Source: Halothiobacillus diazotrophicus (GTDB taxonomy: Bacteria; Pseudomonadota; Gammaproteobacteria; Halothiobacillales; Halothiobacillaceae). From it: 64,000 bases of DNA. The notes beneath the pieces were generated by a model. It had not been told where the DNA came from. It searched no databases and saw only the letters and a list, made by a program, of their open reading frames with translations. Each line of letters begins with the position of its first letter. Position 1 is the first letter of the stretch. Location: contig NZ_CP016027.1 in NCBI RefSeq assembly GCF_001663815.1, positions 1,426,001-1,490,000 on the forward strand, read 5' to 3'. Positions 45,368 through 54,459 of this stretch are shown here, piece by piece. The translations under genes and the position numbers were made by a program.

Positions 45368-46621
45368 TCAGCGCTCGTACACCGGGAAACGGCGGCAGAG
45401 GTCGCTGACCTTGGCGCGAACCGCCGCGATCACGGCCGGGTTTTCCAGGTCGTCGATGACGTCACACATCCAGCCCGCCAGTTCGCGTGCCTCGGCGGTG
45501 CCGAAGCCCCGCGTGGTGATCGCCGCGGTGCCAACCCGAATGCCGGAGGTGACGAACGGCGACTGCGGGTCGTTCGGCACGGCGTTCTTGTTCACCGTGA
45601 TATGGGCTTCGCCCAGCGCCGCATCGACGGCCTTGCCCGTCAGGCCACGCTTGATGAAGCTGACGAGGAACAGATGGTTGTCGGTTCCGCCGGACACCAC
45701 GTCCAACCCGCGCTCGACGAACACGGCGGCCATGGTGCGGGCATTCTCGACCACTTGCTTCTGGTAGTCGGTGAACGCCGGTTCCATGGCTTCCTTGAAG
45801 GCCACGGCCTTGGCCGCGATCACGTGCATCAGCGGGCCGCCCTGGGTTCCCGGGAAGACCAGCGAGTTGAGCTTCTTCTCGATGTCCGGGTTGGCCTTGG
45901 CGAGGATGATGCCGCCGCGCGGACCGCGCAGTGTCTTGTGGGTGGTGGACGTGGTGACGTCGGCGATCTGTACCGGGCTCGGGTAGACGCCCGCAGCGAC
46001 GAGACCCGCCACGTGGGCCATATCGACGAACAGATAGGCACCGACGGAATCGGCGATGTCGCGGAAACGCTGCCAGTCCATTACGCGGGAATAGGCCGAG
46101 AAACCGGCAATGATCATCTTCGGCTGGTGTTCCTTTGCCAGACGCTCGACCTCGTCGTAATCGACATAACCGTCGCCATCGATGCCGTACTGCACCGCGT
46201 TGTAAATCTTACCGGAGAAGTTGACCTTGGCGCCGTGGGTCAGGTGACCGCCATGGGCCAGGCTCATGCCCAGCACGGTATCGCCCGGATTCAGCAGCGC
46301 CATGAACACGGCGGCATTGGCCTGGGAACCGGAGTGTGGCTGGACGTTGGCGTAGTCGGCCCCGAACAGTTCCTTCACCCGGTCGATCGCCAGCTGCTCG
46401 ACCACGTCGACATGCTCGCAGCCGCCGTAATAGCGCTTGCCCGGATAGCCCTCGGCATACTTGTTGGTCAGCACGGAGCCTTGGGCTTCCATGACGCGCG
46501 GGCTGGCGTAGTTTTCGGAAGCGATCAACTCGATATGGTCTTCCTGTCGAACCACCTCGTCGGCGATGGCCTTCGCCAGCGCGGGATCATAGGAAGCGAT
46601 GGTCATAGATTTTGCGAACAT
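45368..46621 (-). CDS. glyA: Serine hydroxymethyltransferase
   Basis: A 417-residue pyridoxal-phosphate enzyme that converts serine and tetrahydrofolate into glycine and methylene-tetrahydrofolate. The cofactor lysine is in [43 protein letters not shown] and HSGSQAN are family motifs. The ATG at 46621 gives exactly the usual length and follows GGAG with about 9-base spacing; further upstream codons are rejected. It feeds one-carbon units to thyA and purine synthesis (purC also in the window). No glycine riboswitch was recognised upstream. Confidence 0.97.
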   Translation of the reverse strand: MFAKSMTIASYDPALAKAIADEVVRQEDHIELIASENYASPRVMEAQGSVLTNKYAEGYPGKRYYGGCEHVDVVEQLAIDRVKELFGADYANVQPHSGSQANAAVFMALLNPGDTVLGMSLAHGGHLTHGAKVNFSGKIYNAVQYGIDGDGYVDYDEVERLAKEHQPKMIIAGFSAYSRVMDWQRFRDIADSVGAYLFVDMAHVAGLVAAGVYPSPVQIADVTTSTTHKTLRGPRGGIILAKANPDIEKKLNSLVFPGTQGGPLMHVIAAKAVAFKEAMEPAFTDYQKQVVENARTMAAVFVERGLDVVSGGTDNHLFLVSFIKRGLTGKAVDAALGEAHITVNKNAVPNDPQSPFVTSGIRVGTAAITTRGFGTAEARELAGWMCDVIDDLENPAVIAAVRAKVSDLCRRFPVYER

Positions 46622-46941
46622 GTCGTTCAGTCTCCATAAAAGCAAAAGGATAGCCAATCACCCAAAGGAGATCGGACGTGAATGTGAAGTGTGAATTGGC
46701 GCGAAGTTTAGCATGAGTCCGCCCCCGCCTCTGCGCCCGGTCAAATCCCGAGGCCCGCTGCCATTGTGCCGCACCCCGAAGATGAATCCATTGATTGATT
46801 TATATAAATATAATGAACATCGCTTGATTTAATGTCATTTGCCGCTGACCTGTCGCACAATCACCACAGGATCGTGATCGACAAAACGAGCCAAGATAAA
46901 GACAATCAAGTATCAGTCCGCCTTATCAGAGAATACCGACC
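46622..46941. promoter_or_regulatory. Divergent, partly AT-rich promoter region (glyA / cNMP-binding protein)
   Basis: 320 bases between divergent genes. Bases about 46790-46850 are far more AT-rich than the surroundings and hold TATAAT at 46809-46814 (plus strand). Two TTGATT blocks lie at 46791 and near 46824. No 14-bp FNR site (TTGAT-N4-ATCAA) is complete. The plus-strand leader to the cNMP gene would be over 100 bases. A purine-rich segment at 46656-46670 (AAAGGAGATCGG) has no start codon in frame nearby. Confidence 0.45.
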
Positions 46942-47430
46942 ATGATTACCGATAGCGATCGCGCCCAATTGATCGACTTTTTGTCCCAGCACACCGACAG
47001 CCAGCTGTTCACGGCCCGGGAAGTCAATGCCTTTCTGGACTTCTGCGATCTGATGAACCTGAAGACCAACGACATCATCGCGGATATCGGCGAGGTCGGC
47101 GAGGCGCTCTACTTTCTGCTGGAGGGTGAGGCCCAGCTCATCGTAAGCACCAGCAATCAGGAAGTGGTGGTCGGCAAAATCCCGGCCGGCGAAATGCTGG
47201 GGGAAATGAGTTTCTTCGACCGCAAGCCCCGCAACGTACGCCTGCGTGCCAGCAAACCGACCCGACTGCTCCGCCTGCCCCGCATCATGTACAACCGCAT
47301 GCGATTGGAATACCCGGTACTGACCGTGCTGTTGCTGGAGTACGCCGTCATCAGCCTCGACAACCTGTATCGGCGCACGAGTACCGATGTCGCTCAGCTG
47401 AACCAGTACATCTACAACATCGGGAAGTAA
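46942..47430 (+). CDS. Stand-alone cyclic-nucleotide-binding-domain protein
   Basis: A 162-residue protein consisting of one Crp-like beta-roll (about residues 20-130) with no helix-turn-helix. The phosphate-binding cassette is GEMLGEMSFFDRKPRNVRLRA: the Gly-Glu and the Arg are kept, but the Ser/Thr-Ala after the Arg is replaced by Asn-Val, so cAMP or cGMP binding is uncertain. The helical C-terminus may mediate pairing with a partner. It converges on ccoI (18-base gap). Without a DNA-binding domain it must act on another protein; which one is unknown. Confidence 0.8.
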   Translation: MITDSDRAQLIDFLSQHTDSQLFTAREVNAFLDFCDLMNLKTNDIIADIGEVGEALYFLLEGEAQLIVSTSNQEVVVGKIPAGEMLGEMSFFDRKPRNVRLRASKPTRLLRLPRIMYNRMRLEYPVLTVLLLEYAVISLDNLYRRTSTDVAQLNQYIYNIGK

Positions 47431-47448
47431 GCGCCCGACGGGCGGACA

Positions 47449-49908
47449 TCAGTCCCGCCGCAGTCGCAGGGCGTTGCCCACCACCAGGATCGAACTCAGG
47501 GACATACCGATGGCCGCCACCCAGGGCTGAACCAGCCCCAGTGCCGCCAGCGGGATTGCCACGACGTTATAGGCCACGGACCACCACAGATTCTGGTGGA
47601 TGTTGCCCAGTACCCGACGGGCGTAACGCAAGCCGAAGGGAATCTGCTGCAACTGGTCGTTGATCAGCACGATATCCGCACTGTGCCGCGCGATCACCGT
47701 TCCGCCGCCCATGGCCATCGATACCTGCGCCTGGGCGAGCACCGGCGCATCGTTGATGCCGTCGCCGACCATCAACACCACCGCGCCGCCTTCCTGCAAT
47801 TCGTGGACGTAGGCCAGTTTCTCGGCAGGCAACAAGCCGCCCCGTGCCGCTTCGATCCCCAGCGATCGGGCCATCTGCGTGACACGTTCCGGCTGGTCGC
47901 CGGACAGGATGACCGGTGTCAGTCCCAGGTCGCGAATCCCCTGCAGGGCTTCCTGCGCGTCCGGTCGGAGGTTGTCGCTGAGGGTCATGATGCCCGCCAC
48001 CGCATCCTCGACGACGATCAGTACAGCCAGATCCGTGTGTTCGCCTGTTTGGGGCGGCGGGGCCACGCCGATTTCCTGCAAGAGGCGCGCGTTGCCGACG
48101 GCAATGCGACGACCGGCCACCCGCCCCTGCATGCCCCGCCCAGGATAGTTCTGAACCTCGGTCACCGGCAGAAGCGCACCCTGTTGCTGCGCGGCCCAGA
48201 CGATCGCGCGGCCGACCGGGTGCTCGGTCTGCTGCTCCAGCGAGCCCGCCCAGCAGAGAAGCTCGTCAGCCGAGAAATCGGCCACCGGCTCAACCCGCTG
48301 CAGGCTGAGACGACCGTCCGTCAGGGTTCCGGTCTTGTCGAAGACGACATGCGTGGCACGAGCCAGGCTCTCCATGGCGTAGCCACGGGTCACCAGCAGC
48401 CCGCTCCGCGTCATCCGCCCGACGGCAACGGCGATGGCGGCCGGGGTCGCCAGTGACAGCGAACAGGGACAGGTGATCGCGAGGATGGCCACGGCCACCC
48501 AGAATGCCTTGGCCGGATCGATGATCAACCACGCCACGGTCACGGAGGCCGTGATCGCCAGCAGGGCGATCACGAATTTGCGCGCAAAGCGGTCGGCGAT
48601 CTCCGCGATTTTCGGCTTCTGCGACTGGGCGCGATCGACGAGGCGGACGATGGAGGACACCATCGTGTCCTGCCCGACCTTCTCGACCGTCATCACGAGC
48701 GGACTTTCAAGGTTGATCGTGCCGGCCACGAGAGCCGCTCCCGCATACTTGTTTTCCGGAACGCTCTCGCCCGTCACCATGGCGGCATTGACGCTGCTTT
48801 CCCCCTCCTGCACCACGCCATCGGCCGGAATGGCATCCCCCGGACGGATCAGCACGCGATCCCCCGCCACCAGATCGAAGGCGGGAATCACCGATACCGA
48901 ACCATCCGGTTCCAGGCGATGCGCTACGGCAGGCACCAACCGGGTCAGCGCCTCGCTCATTTCACCGGCCTTGTGCCGGGCGGAGAGCTCCAGCAAACGA
49001 CCGCCGAGCAGCAAGGCAATGAACATGGTCACCGAATCGAAGTAGATGTGCCCCGTATTGGTCACCACGGCCCAGACGCTCCCCGAGTACGCCAGGATGA
49101 TGCTCAGGGACACGGGAAGATCCATCCCGACCTGTTTCTGCTTGAGATCGCGCCAGGCGGGGCGGAAGAATGCCTGTCCCGAATAGAAGACAATGGGCGT
49201 GGAGAGAATCAGACTCATCCACCAGAAGAAGTAACGAAGCTGATCGTTGATCCCGAGATAATCGCCGAAATACAGCGACATTGAGATCATCATGACCTGA
49301 AGATAGACGAGCGCCGCCACCGCCAGGCGCTGCATCAACACATGCCGTTCGCGTTTGAAGACCCGATCCTGTCGGTTCGGGTCATAGGGGTGCGCCCGAT
49401 AACCGATGGCGGCAATCGCGCGCAGAATCTCGCTCAGGGAAACCGCTCGGTTATCCCAGGTGACTTGGGCACGATGCGTTGAAAAATTCACGGAAAACGA
49501 GACCACCCCGGGCAATTGCTTCACGTGCCGTTCCGTCAGCCAGACGCACGCTGCACAGACGATGCCCTCAAGGATCAGGGAAGCCTCGCGAATATCCCCA
49601 TCCCGGTTGGCGACGAAGGATTTCTGCATCTCGGGACGATCGAATACCGCCATTTCCTCGAGCACCCGCTCGAGATCGTCGGTCGGCCGGGCGCCGGGTT
49701 CGGTTCGGTGACGGTAATAGTCCGACATCCCGTTCTCGACGATGGCCTCGGCCACGGCCTGACAGCCCGGACAACACATGGGCCGATCCGCACCAAGCAC
49801 GCTCGCATGGTAGGTTGAGCCCGGCGGCACCGGCAGACCGCAATGGAAACAGACTGTTTCCGACGCAGGTTTCAGAGAATCAGGCGCAGCAATCTGCTCG
49901 ACGGACAT
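47449..49908 (-). CDS. ccoI: CcoI/FixI copper-exporting P1B-type ATPase for cbb3 oxidase assembly
   Basis: An 819-residue pump. An N-terminal cysteine-rich segment has CFHC (C20, C23) and CCPGC (C45-C49), then an HMA domain with CAAC at 118-121. Eight membrane spans carry the ion motif TCPCSLSLATP; TGES, DKTGTLTDG and GDGINDAP complete the catalytic core. CcoI moves Cu+ to the periplasmic side for the CuB centre of CcoN. I used the ATG at 49908 because CCGGAG is 9 bases upstream; nine extra open codons lie before it. It follows fixH in the same operon. No ccoS was found downstream. Confidence 0.93.
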   Translation of the reverse strand: MSVEQIAAPDSLKPASETVCFHCGLPVPPGSTYHASVLGADRPMCCPGCQAVAEAIVENGMSDYYRHRTEPGARPTDDLERVLEEMAVFDRPEMQKSFVANRDGDIREASLILEGIVCAACVWLTERHVKQLPGVVSFSVNFSTHRAQVTWDNRAVSLSEILRAIAAIGYRAHPYDPNRQDRVFKRERHVLMQRLAVAALVYLQVMMISMSLYFGDYLGINDQLRYFFWWMSLILSTPIVFYSGQAFFRPAWRDLKQKQVGMDLPVSLSIILAYSGSVWAVVTNTGHIYFDSVTMFIALLLGGRLLELSARHKAGEMSEALTRLVPAVAHRLEPDGSVSVIPAFDLVAGDRVLIRPGDAIPADGVVQEGESSVNAAMVTGESVPENKYAGAALVAGTINLESPLVMTVEKVGQDTMVSSIVRLVDRAQSQKPKIAEIADRFARKFVIALLAITASVTVAWLIIDPAKAFWVAVAILAITCPCSLSLATPAAIAVAVGRMTRSGLLVTRGYAMESLARATHVVFDKTGTLTDGRLSLQRVEPVADFSADELLCWAGSLEQQTEHPVGRAIVWAAQQQGALLPVTEVQNYPGRGMQGRVAGRRIAVGNARLLQEIGVAPPPQTGEHTDLAVLIVVEDAVAGIMTLSDNLRPDAQEALQGIRDLGLTPVILSGDQPERVTQMARSLGIEAARGGLLPAEKLAYVHELQEGGAVVLMVGDGINDAPVLAQAQVSMAMGGGTVIARHSADIVLINDQLQQIPFGLRYARRVLGNIHQNLWWSVAYNVVAIPLAALGLVQPWVAAIGMSLSSILVVGNALRLRRD

Positions 49909-49979
49909 GGGCACGTACTCCGGAAGGACAGACAACGAAAGGAATCACGCAAGGCACACTGACCGGACCGCGCGCCCAC

Positions 49980-50786
49980 TCAATTGCCAAGACCGATATT
50001 GGTCTGTCCATCGAGCTCGAAGTTCGCATCGTCCTTCTCGATATGAATCACGACCTGCCACAGACCGGGGTTGCTCATGCTTAGGCTTTCCTGATAGATG
50101 CCCGGTGCCATTTCGGGCAGGGTCGCCATGAAATCCTTGCGCTTGTCGGCCGGGCGCATGAAGTGCAGTTTGACCAGCGCCCCATCGATCGGCTTGCCGT
50201 CCCGATCGAATACCGCCACGCGGAACGCCGCAGGCTTGCCGGTCTGCGGCGCGGAACCCCACCAGCCATAGTGAACCTTCCAGCCACGCTGGATCTGTTC
50301 GTCCAGGGCATCGTTGTACTGGTTGAACAGGCGCTCCTTCTGCTGGAAATCACGGGCTACCGTACCGGGGAAGAAGGAGGTCACCTTCGTCCCCTCGTCC
50401 GGCTTGGGCAACAGATCCTGAGCCGCCCGCTGAGACAGACCGCTGGACGCCAGGGTCACGAAAATCGAATCCAGCAATACAACGACCGAAAGAAAGATGA
50501 TGATCGCCGCGGGGCCCCAATGGAACGCGATCTTCGCGTCCTTGTCCTTCTGGGGCGGATAAATGAATCCCAGGATAAACGCGGTAATGATGTAGAGCGT
50601 GACCACCATCGTCACCACATCTGCACCCGGCCAGTCGATGATGCCAAAAGGCGCATAGGCCGCGATCGACAAAATACCCAGGATGGTGGCGATCGGGCGC
50701 CCTGCCTGCGGCCAACGCCACTTCAACAGGAAAAACAGGGCGATGATGCTGACGACACCAATACTCGCTGGGAAAATCAAATTCAT
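49980..50786 (-). CDS. FixH/CcoH-like membrane protein with extended N-terminus
   Basis: A 268-residue protein. Three or four membrane spans lie in the first 125 residues, more than the single span of classical FixH. The C-terminal soluble domain (about 165-268) matches FixH: VHYGWWGSAPQTGKPAAFRVAVFD (in part), HFMRPADKRKDF, MAPGIYQESLSM and GLWQVVIHIEKD. FixH/CcoH binds cbb3 oxidase during assembly. GGAGAG lies before the ATG. Order ccoG-fixH-ccoI is conserved. The extra spans may form an additional module or replace a missing small subunit. Confidence 0.85.
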   Translation of the reverse strand: MNLIFPASIGVVSIIALFFLLKWRWPQAGRPIATILGILSIAAYAPFGIIDWPGADVVTMVVTLYIITAFILGFIYPPQKDKDAKIAFHWGPAAIIIFLSVVVLLDSIFVTLASSGLSQRAAQDLLPKPDEGTKVTSFFPGTVARDFQQKERLFNQYNDALDEQIQRGWKVHYGWWGSAPQTGKPAAFRVAVFDRDGKPIDGALVKLHFMRPADKRKDFMATLPEMAPGIYQESLSMSNPGLWQVVIHIEKDDANFELDGQTNIGLGN

Positions 50787-50962
50787 CTGAACTCTCCAAA
50801 ATTCCCCGAATCGGGGGCTGTTTCTACTGGATGGAAACGGGGAACCCGCCCATCGAAATCGATCAACCGCCGACGGCGATTGAATTTATCCACCCACGCC
50901 ATGAACCTCACGCACCCGATGGCAGCCATCCCGGCGGAGCGGCCACACATCAGGTCTCAGGG

Positions 50963-52393
50963 CTACTTGTAATTGAAACTCGACTCCTGACTGATCGGCG
51001 CCATCCGCCCCTGCGCGTCGACGAGCTTGAAAGTAATCTCCTGGCGCCCAACACCACTGACCGCCGGCGCCCGGACGTGAATACGGTAGTTGCGTGTCTG
51101 ATCTGCGGGAATCTTCAGATCCGTGAAGCCGCCACCAATGCTGACTTCCGCACCGCGCAACCCTTCAAGATCCAGACGCAGATCCATCGGTTTTTGCGTC
51201 TTGTTGTTGATTTTCATTTCGTAATTGTTCTGGATGGATCCATCCGACATCATCACGAACAGGGGCTGCCGGATCTGCCGAACCGAGAAATCGGCGGGCT
51301 TGATCGAGAGCAGACCATAGATGAGCGCACCGGTGACTAGGATTGTCGCAATCCCGTAGCCGATCGTCCGAAACTTCAGCAGACTCGGCTTTTCACCGGT
51401 TTCGATCTCCTGTTCGGAAGCGTAGCGGATCAGCCCTTCCGGCCAACCGCGTTTGGTCATGATCTCGTTACAGGCATCGATACATAGGCCACAGGAGATG
51501 CAGGCGAGCTGCAACCCATCGCGAATGTCGATACCAGTCGGGCAGACCTGGACGCACAGTTTGCAATCAATGCAGTCGCCTGTGCCCAAGGCATGGCGCT
51601 CCTCGAGGGTCATCAATCCCTTCTGCAAGGGTTTGCGGCCTGAAGAACCTTCCCCACGATGGACGTCATAACTGACGAGCAGGGTCTCCTTGTCGAACAT
51701 CACGGACTGAAACCGCGCATAGGGACACATGTAGATACAGACCTGCTCACGGGCAAAACCCGCAGCCACGAGCGTCGTCAACATCAGGATTCCGGTCGTG
51801 ATGTAGGCCGCGGAAACCGCATGACCGGTAAAGAACGCGGCGAACAGCTGTGGCGCGTCCGCCCAATAGGCGGCAAACGAGAATCCGGTCCAGAATGCAA
51901 TCGCGCTCCAAATCAGGAACGTCAACCCCTTCTTGCCCCATTTCTCGAAGTTCCAGGGTTGCTTTTCCAGCTTGAGGCGCTTGTTGCGATCGCCCTGGAC
52001 CCAGTACTCGACCTTCATGAACAGGTCCGTCCACAAAGTCTGAAAGCAGAAGTAACCACAGAATGCCCTGCCGACGAGACCCGTCACGAAAAACAATAAC
52101 CAGGCGGCAAGGATCAGGAAGCCAGCAAGGAGAAAGATATCCTGAGGGTGGATAACGAGATCGAAAAGGTAGAAGCGCCGCCCGGGAATATCGAATAGCA
52201 CCGCCTGATCCGGCCCGACCGGACGTTCCCATCGAAGCCAGGGCAACAGGAAGAAAATCCCATAGGCCAAAACAAGGACCGACGTCTTGAACCGCCGGAA
52301 CCGACCCTTGATCGATTTGGGATGTATGGGTTCGCGCGCCTGATAAAGCTCAGGCTCTTTCTCGGTAAGGTCTACGGACGACATGGCCAACAA
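50963..52393 (-). CDS. ccoG: CcoG (FixG/RdxA), cbb3 oxidase copper-assembly ferredoxin-like protein
   Basis: A 476-residue membrane protein with about five spans. Two ferredoxin-type cluster motifs lie around residues 265-320 (CIDCKLCVQVCP and CISCGLCIDACNE); the 10-residue periplasmic-side CGYFCFQTLW is also present. The C-terminus is an IG-like domain. CcoG reduces Cu2+ for CcoN maturation. It is the first gene after the ccoNOQP terminator and likely has its own promoter in the 52394-52481 gap, where TTGGCC/TATTC-like elements are weak. A 176-base gap separates it from fixH. Confidence 0.95.
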   Translation of the reverse strand: MLAMSSVDLTEKEPELYQAREPIHPKSIKGRFRRFKTSVLVLAYGIFFLLPWLRWERPVGPDQAVLFDIPGRRFYLFDLVIHPQDIFLLAGFLILAAWLLFFVTGLVGRAFCGYFCFQTLWTDLFMKVEYWVQGDRNKRLKLEKQPWNFEKWGKKGLTFLIWSAIAFWTGFSFAAYWADAPQLFAAFFTGHAVSAAYITTGILMLTTLVAAGFAREQVCIYMCPYARFQSVMFDKETLLVSYDVHRGEGSSGRKPLQKGLMTLEERHALGTGDCIDCKLCVQVCPTGIDIRDGLQLACISCGLCIDACNEIMTKRGWPEGLIRYASEQEIETGEKPSLLKFRTIGYGIATILVTGALIYGLLSIKPADFSVRQIRQPLFVMMSDGSIQNNYEMKINNKTQKPMDLRLDLEGLRGAEVSIGGGFTDLKIPADQTRNYRIHVRAPAVSGVGRQEITFKLVDAQGRMAPISQESSFNYK

Positions 52394-52481
52394 ACTCCCG
52401 ACGGTGATGTCGACAACCCGCGTGCGGGTCGCGCATCGGAAATGAATTCAGGAATACTCAGACAAAAAAACACAGGAAGAA

Positions 52482-52511
52482 AAAAAACACCGGACGGCGC
52501 CGGTGTTTTTT
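52482..52511. terminator. Intrinsic terminator after ccoP
   Basis: AAAAAACACCGG at 52482-52493 and CCGGTGTTTTTT at 52500-52511 form a perfect 12-bp stem around ACGGCG. On the minus strand it stops the ccoNOQP transcript 17 bases after ccoP; being symmetric it works in both directions. It separates the oxidase operon from ccoG-fixH-ccoI, so the two are at least partly independent. Confidence 0.88.
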
Positions 52512-52527
52512 GAGCATCCCTGCAGTA

Positions 52528-53469
52528 TTAACTGCCGCCTAATTGACGCACATAGACAGCCAGCAACCGAATTTGTTCCGGTGACAGCCGATCGCCGAAT
52601 TTAGGCATCTGATGCTGGAGACCGTGATCGATGACGCCTTCGACCAGTTTCACCTTTTCGTCGATGGTCTTGGCACCAGGCACGTCCACGAAGTCCCAGA
52701 CCTTGTCGGTGAGGTTCGGGGCACCGATCATCTGGTTGCCCTGGCCATTGGCACCGTGACAGCCGGCGCAGGTCGCGAACGATGCCTTGCCACGGTTAGC
52801 AGCCTCTTCATTCACGCCTTCCTGATGCGACAGGCTGAGAACGTACTGGGCCAGATCATTCAGTTTCTCGCCCTTGAACAGCGCACCGAAAGCCGGCATG
52901 TTGCCATGAATACCATTGGTGATGTCCGAGACGATCTTTTCGTAGCTGTCGCCATGGATCCAGTTGTTATCGGTCAGGTTCGGATAAGAGCCGTCCGGGT
53001 TCACGGACAATACGCCCTGACCGCCGGTGCCGTGACAGGCTGCGCAGTGGTCGCCGAACAGGGCATGACCCATGGAGGTGGCGAAGTTCAGGGTATCCGG
53101 ATTGGCGGCGATCTGAGCAAAGCTCATGTCCTTCACCTTGGCCAGCCACTCCTTCTGGGCCAATGCAGAGGGACTGGACTCCATGTCCTTGTTGAACAAG
53201 GCACGGCTGTTCCAGTGCTCGGTCACCGTGGATGTCTTGCCATCCTTGTCCTGCACGGTGAACGATACCGTTTCGATCCCCTTGGTGAAGGTGCCGGCAT
53301 ACGGCCAGGCGGGGTACAGGATCCAATAGACAACCGCGAAGACGATCGTGCCGTAGAAGGCCCACAGCCACCAGCGCGGCAGCGGGTTGTTGTACTCACG
53401 CAGATCACCGTCCCACACGTGACCGGTGGTCTCGACCTGACCTTTCTTATTTTCTGGCGTCTGACTCAT
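52528..53469 (-). CDS. ccoP: Cytochrome cbb3 oxidase subunit III (dihaem cytochrome c)
   Basis: A 313-residue subunit with one N-terminal membrane helix (about 36-56) and two periplasmic c-type haem domains: CAACH at 142-146 and CAGCH at 234-238, with Met ligands expected in the GNMPAFG and QMPKFG loops. It passes electrons to CcoO/CcoN. The N-terminal half contains the usual EYNNPLPRWWLW start. It overlaps ccoQ by 23 bases. The insert between helix and haem I (about 60-130) is of normal length. Confidence 0.97.
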   Translation of the reverse strand: MSQTPENKKGQVETTGHVWDGDLREYNNPLPRWWLWAFYGTIVFAVVYWILYPAWPYAGTFTKGIETVSFTVQDKDGKTSTVTEHWNSRALFNKDMESSPSALAQKEWLAKVKDMSFAQIAANPDTLNFATSMGHALFGDHCAACHGTGGQGVLSVNPDGSYPNLTDNNWIHGDSYEKIVSDITNGIHGNMPAFGALFKGEKLNDLAQYVLSLSHQEGVNEEAANRGKASFATCAGCHGANGQGNQMIGAPNLTDKVWDFVDVPGAKTIDEKVKLVEGVIDHGLQHQMPKFGDRLSPEQIRLLAVYVRQLGGS

Positions 53470-53680
53470 TTTTCTTTACCTGCTCTTGATTTGCATCGGT
53501 AGGGATATGTTCGTGGTCATCCAGGAACGGAATATCTTTGTAGGTTTCCAGTCGCTGGCCCCGCTTTCGGCTGGCGTAGGCGTAGAGCACGACGATCACG
53601 AAGATCGTAAACAGCAGTACCAGCTCGATCGGTTTGGCAATTTCGGGACGACCAATCCAGTTAAAAAAATCACTGATCAA
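53447..53680 (-). CDS. ccoQ: Cytochrome cbb3 oxidase subunit IV (CcoQ)
   Basis: A 77-residue protein with one membrane helix (about 19-37) followed by a charged cytoplasmic tail (ASRKRGQRLETYKDIPFLDD). Position between ccoO and ccoP and the small size identify CcoQ/FixQ, which stabilises the CcoNOP core. Its 3' end overlaps ccoP, indicating coupled translation. Confidence 0.93.
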   Translation of the reverse strand: MISDFFNWIGRPEIAKPIELVLLFTIFVIVVLYAYASRKRGQRLETYKDIPFLDDHEHIPTDANQEQVKKNESDARK

Positions 53681-53708
53681 GATAATTCCTTCCGGACATT
53701 AAGCCCAA

Positions 53709-54440
53709 TTACCTGAATTTGGAGAAATAACCCTGGTTGTACTTGGAAAAGTCCACCATGGTACCGAGCACTTGCAGATAAGAGACGAGCGCGTCCATTT
53801 TGGTGATTTCCTTGGGGTTGCCATCCCAGTTCTGCGAAGCGGCTTCTGCCTTGACGGATTTGATGGCGTTCGGAATATGGAACTGGTCTGCCAGATCCTT
53901 GCCGAATTTCTTGACGTTGGCATCGTACTCGGCCTGCGTCTCGGAATACGGAACACCCACATCGCGCAGTGCCTTCATGCGGTTAGCGATGTCGCTGTAA
54001 TTCAGCGGCTGCATCAACCACGGATAGGACGGCATGATGGATTCCGGCACCAGAGATTGGGGATGGATCAGGTGCTGGGTCATCCATTCGTTGGAGTATT
54101 TACCACCGACACGCGCCAGATCCGGACCAGTCCGCTTGGAACCCCACTGGAAGGGATGGTCATACTGAGACTCCGCCGCCAGCGAGTAGTGACCATAACG
54201 CAGCATTTCATCCCGGAAGGGGCGAATCATCTGCGAATGGCACAGGTAGCACCCTTCGGCGATGTAGATATCCCGACCCAACTGCTCGAGCGGGGTGTAG
54301 GGATGCACACCCTCGACCTTTTCCACCGTACCCTTGATGTGGAACAGGGGCACGATCTCAACCAGACCACCGATGCTGATCACCACCAGGGTGAGGACGA
54401 TCAGCAGGGCGGAGTTAATTTCGATACTTTCGTGTTTCAT
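53709..54440 (-). CDS. ccoO: Cytochrome cbb3 oxidase subunit II (monohaem cytochrome c)
   Basis: A 243-residue subunit with one N-terminal membrane anchor (about 10-30) and a single haem c site CYLCH at 64-68. The distal region has MPSYPWL supplying the axial Met, and [26 protein letters not shown] (in part) is a CcoO hallmark. It lies 19 bases after ccoN and 28 bases before ccoQ. Confidence 0.97.
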   Translation of the reverse strand: MKHESIEINSALLIVLTLVVISIGGLVEIVPLFHIKGTVEKVEGVHPYTPLEQLGRDIYIAEGCYLCHSQMIRPFRDEMLRYGHYSLAAESQYDHPFQWGSKRTGPDLARVGGKYSNEWMTQHLIHPQSLVPESIMPSYPWLMQPLNYSDIANRMKALRDVGVPYSETQAEYDANVKKFGKDLADQFHIPNAIKSVKAEAASQNWDGNPKEITKMDALVSYLQVLGTMVDFSKYNQGYFSKFR

Positions 54441-54459
54441 TTAATTCTTTCCCCAGATA

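Noticed and set aside
46622-46941. Glycine riboswitch or FNR site near glyA
   Set aside because: No tandem aptamer pattern seen, and the TTGAT blocks lack a matching ATCAA at the right spacing.
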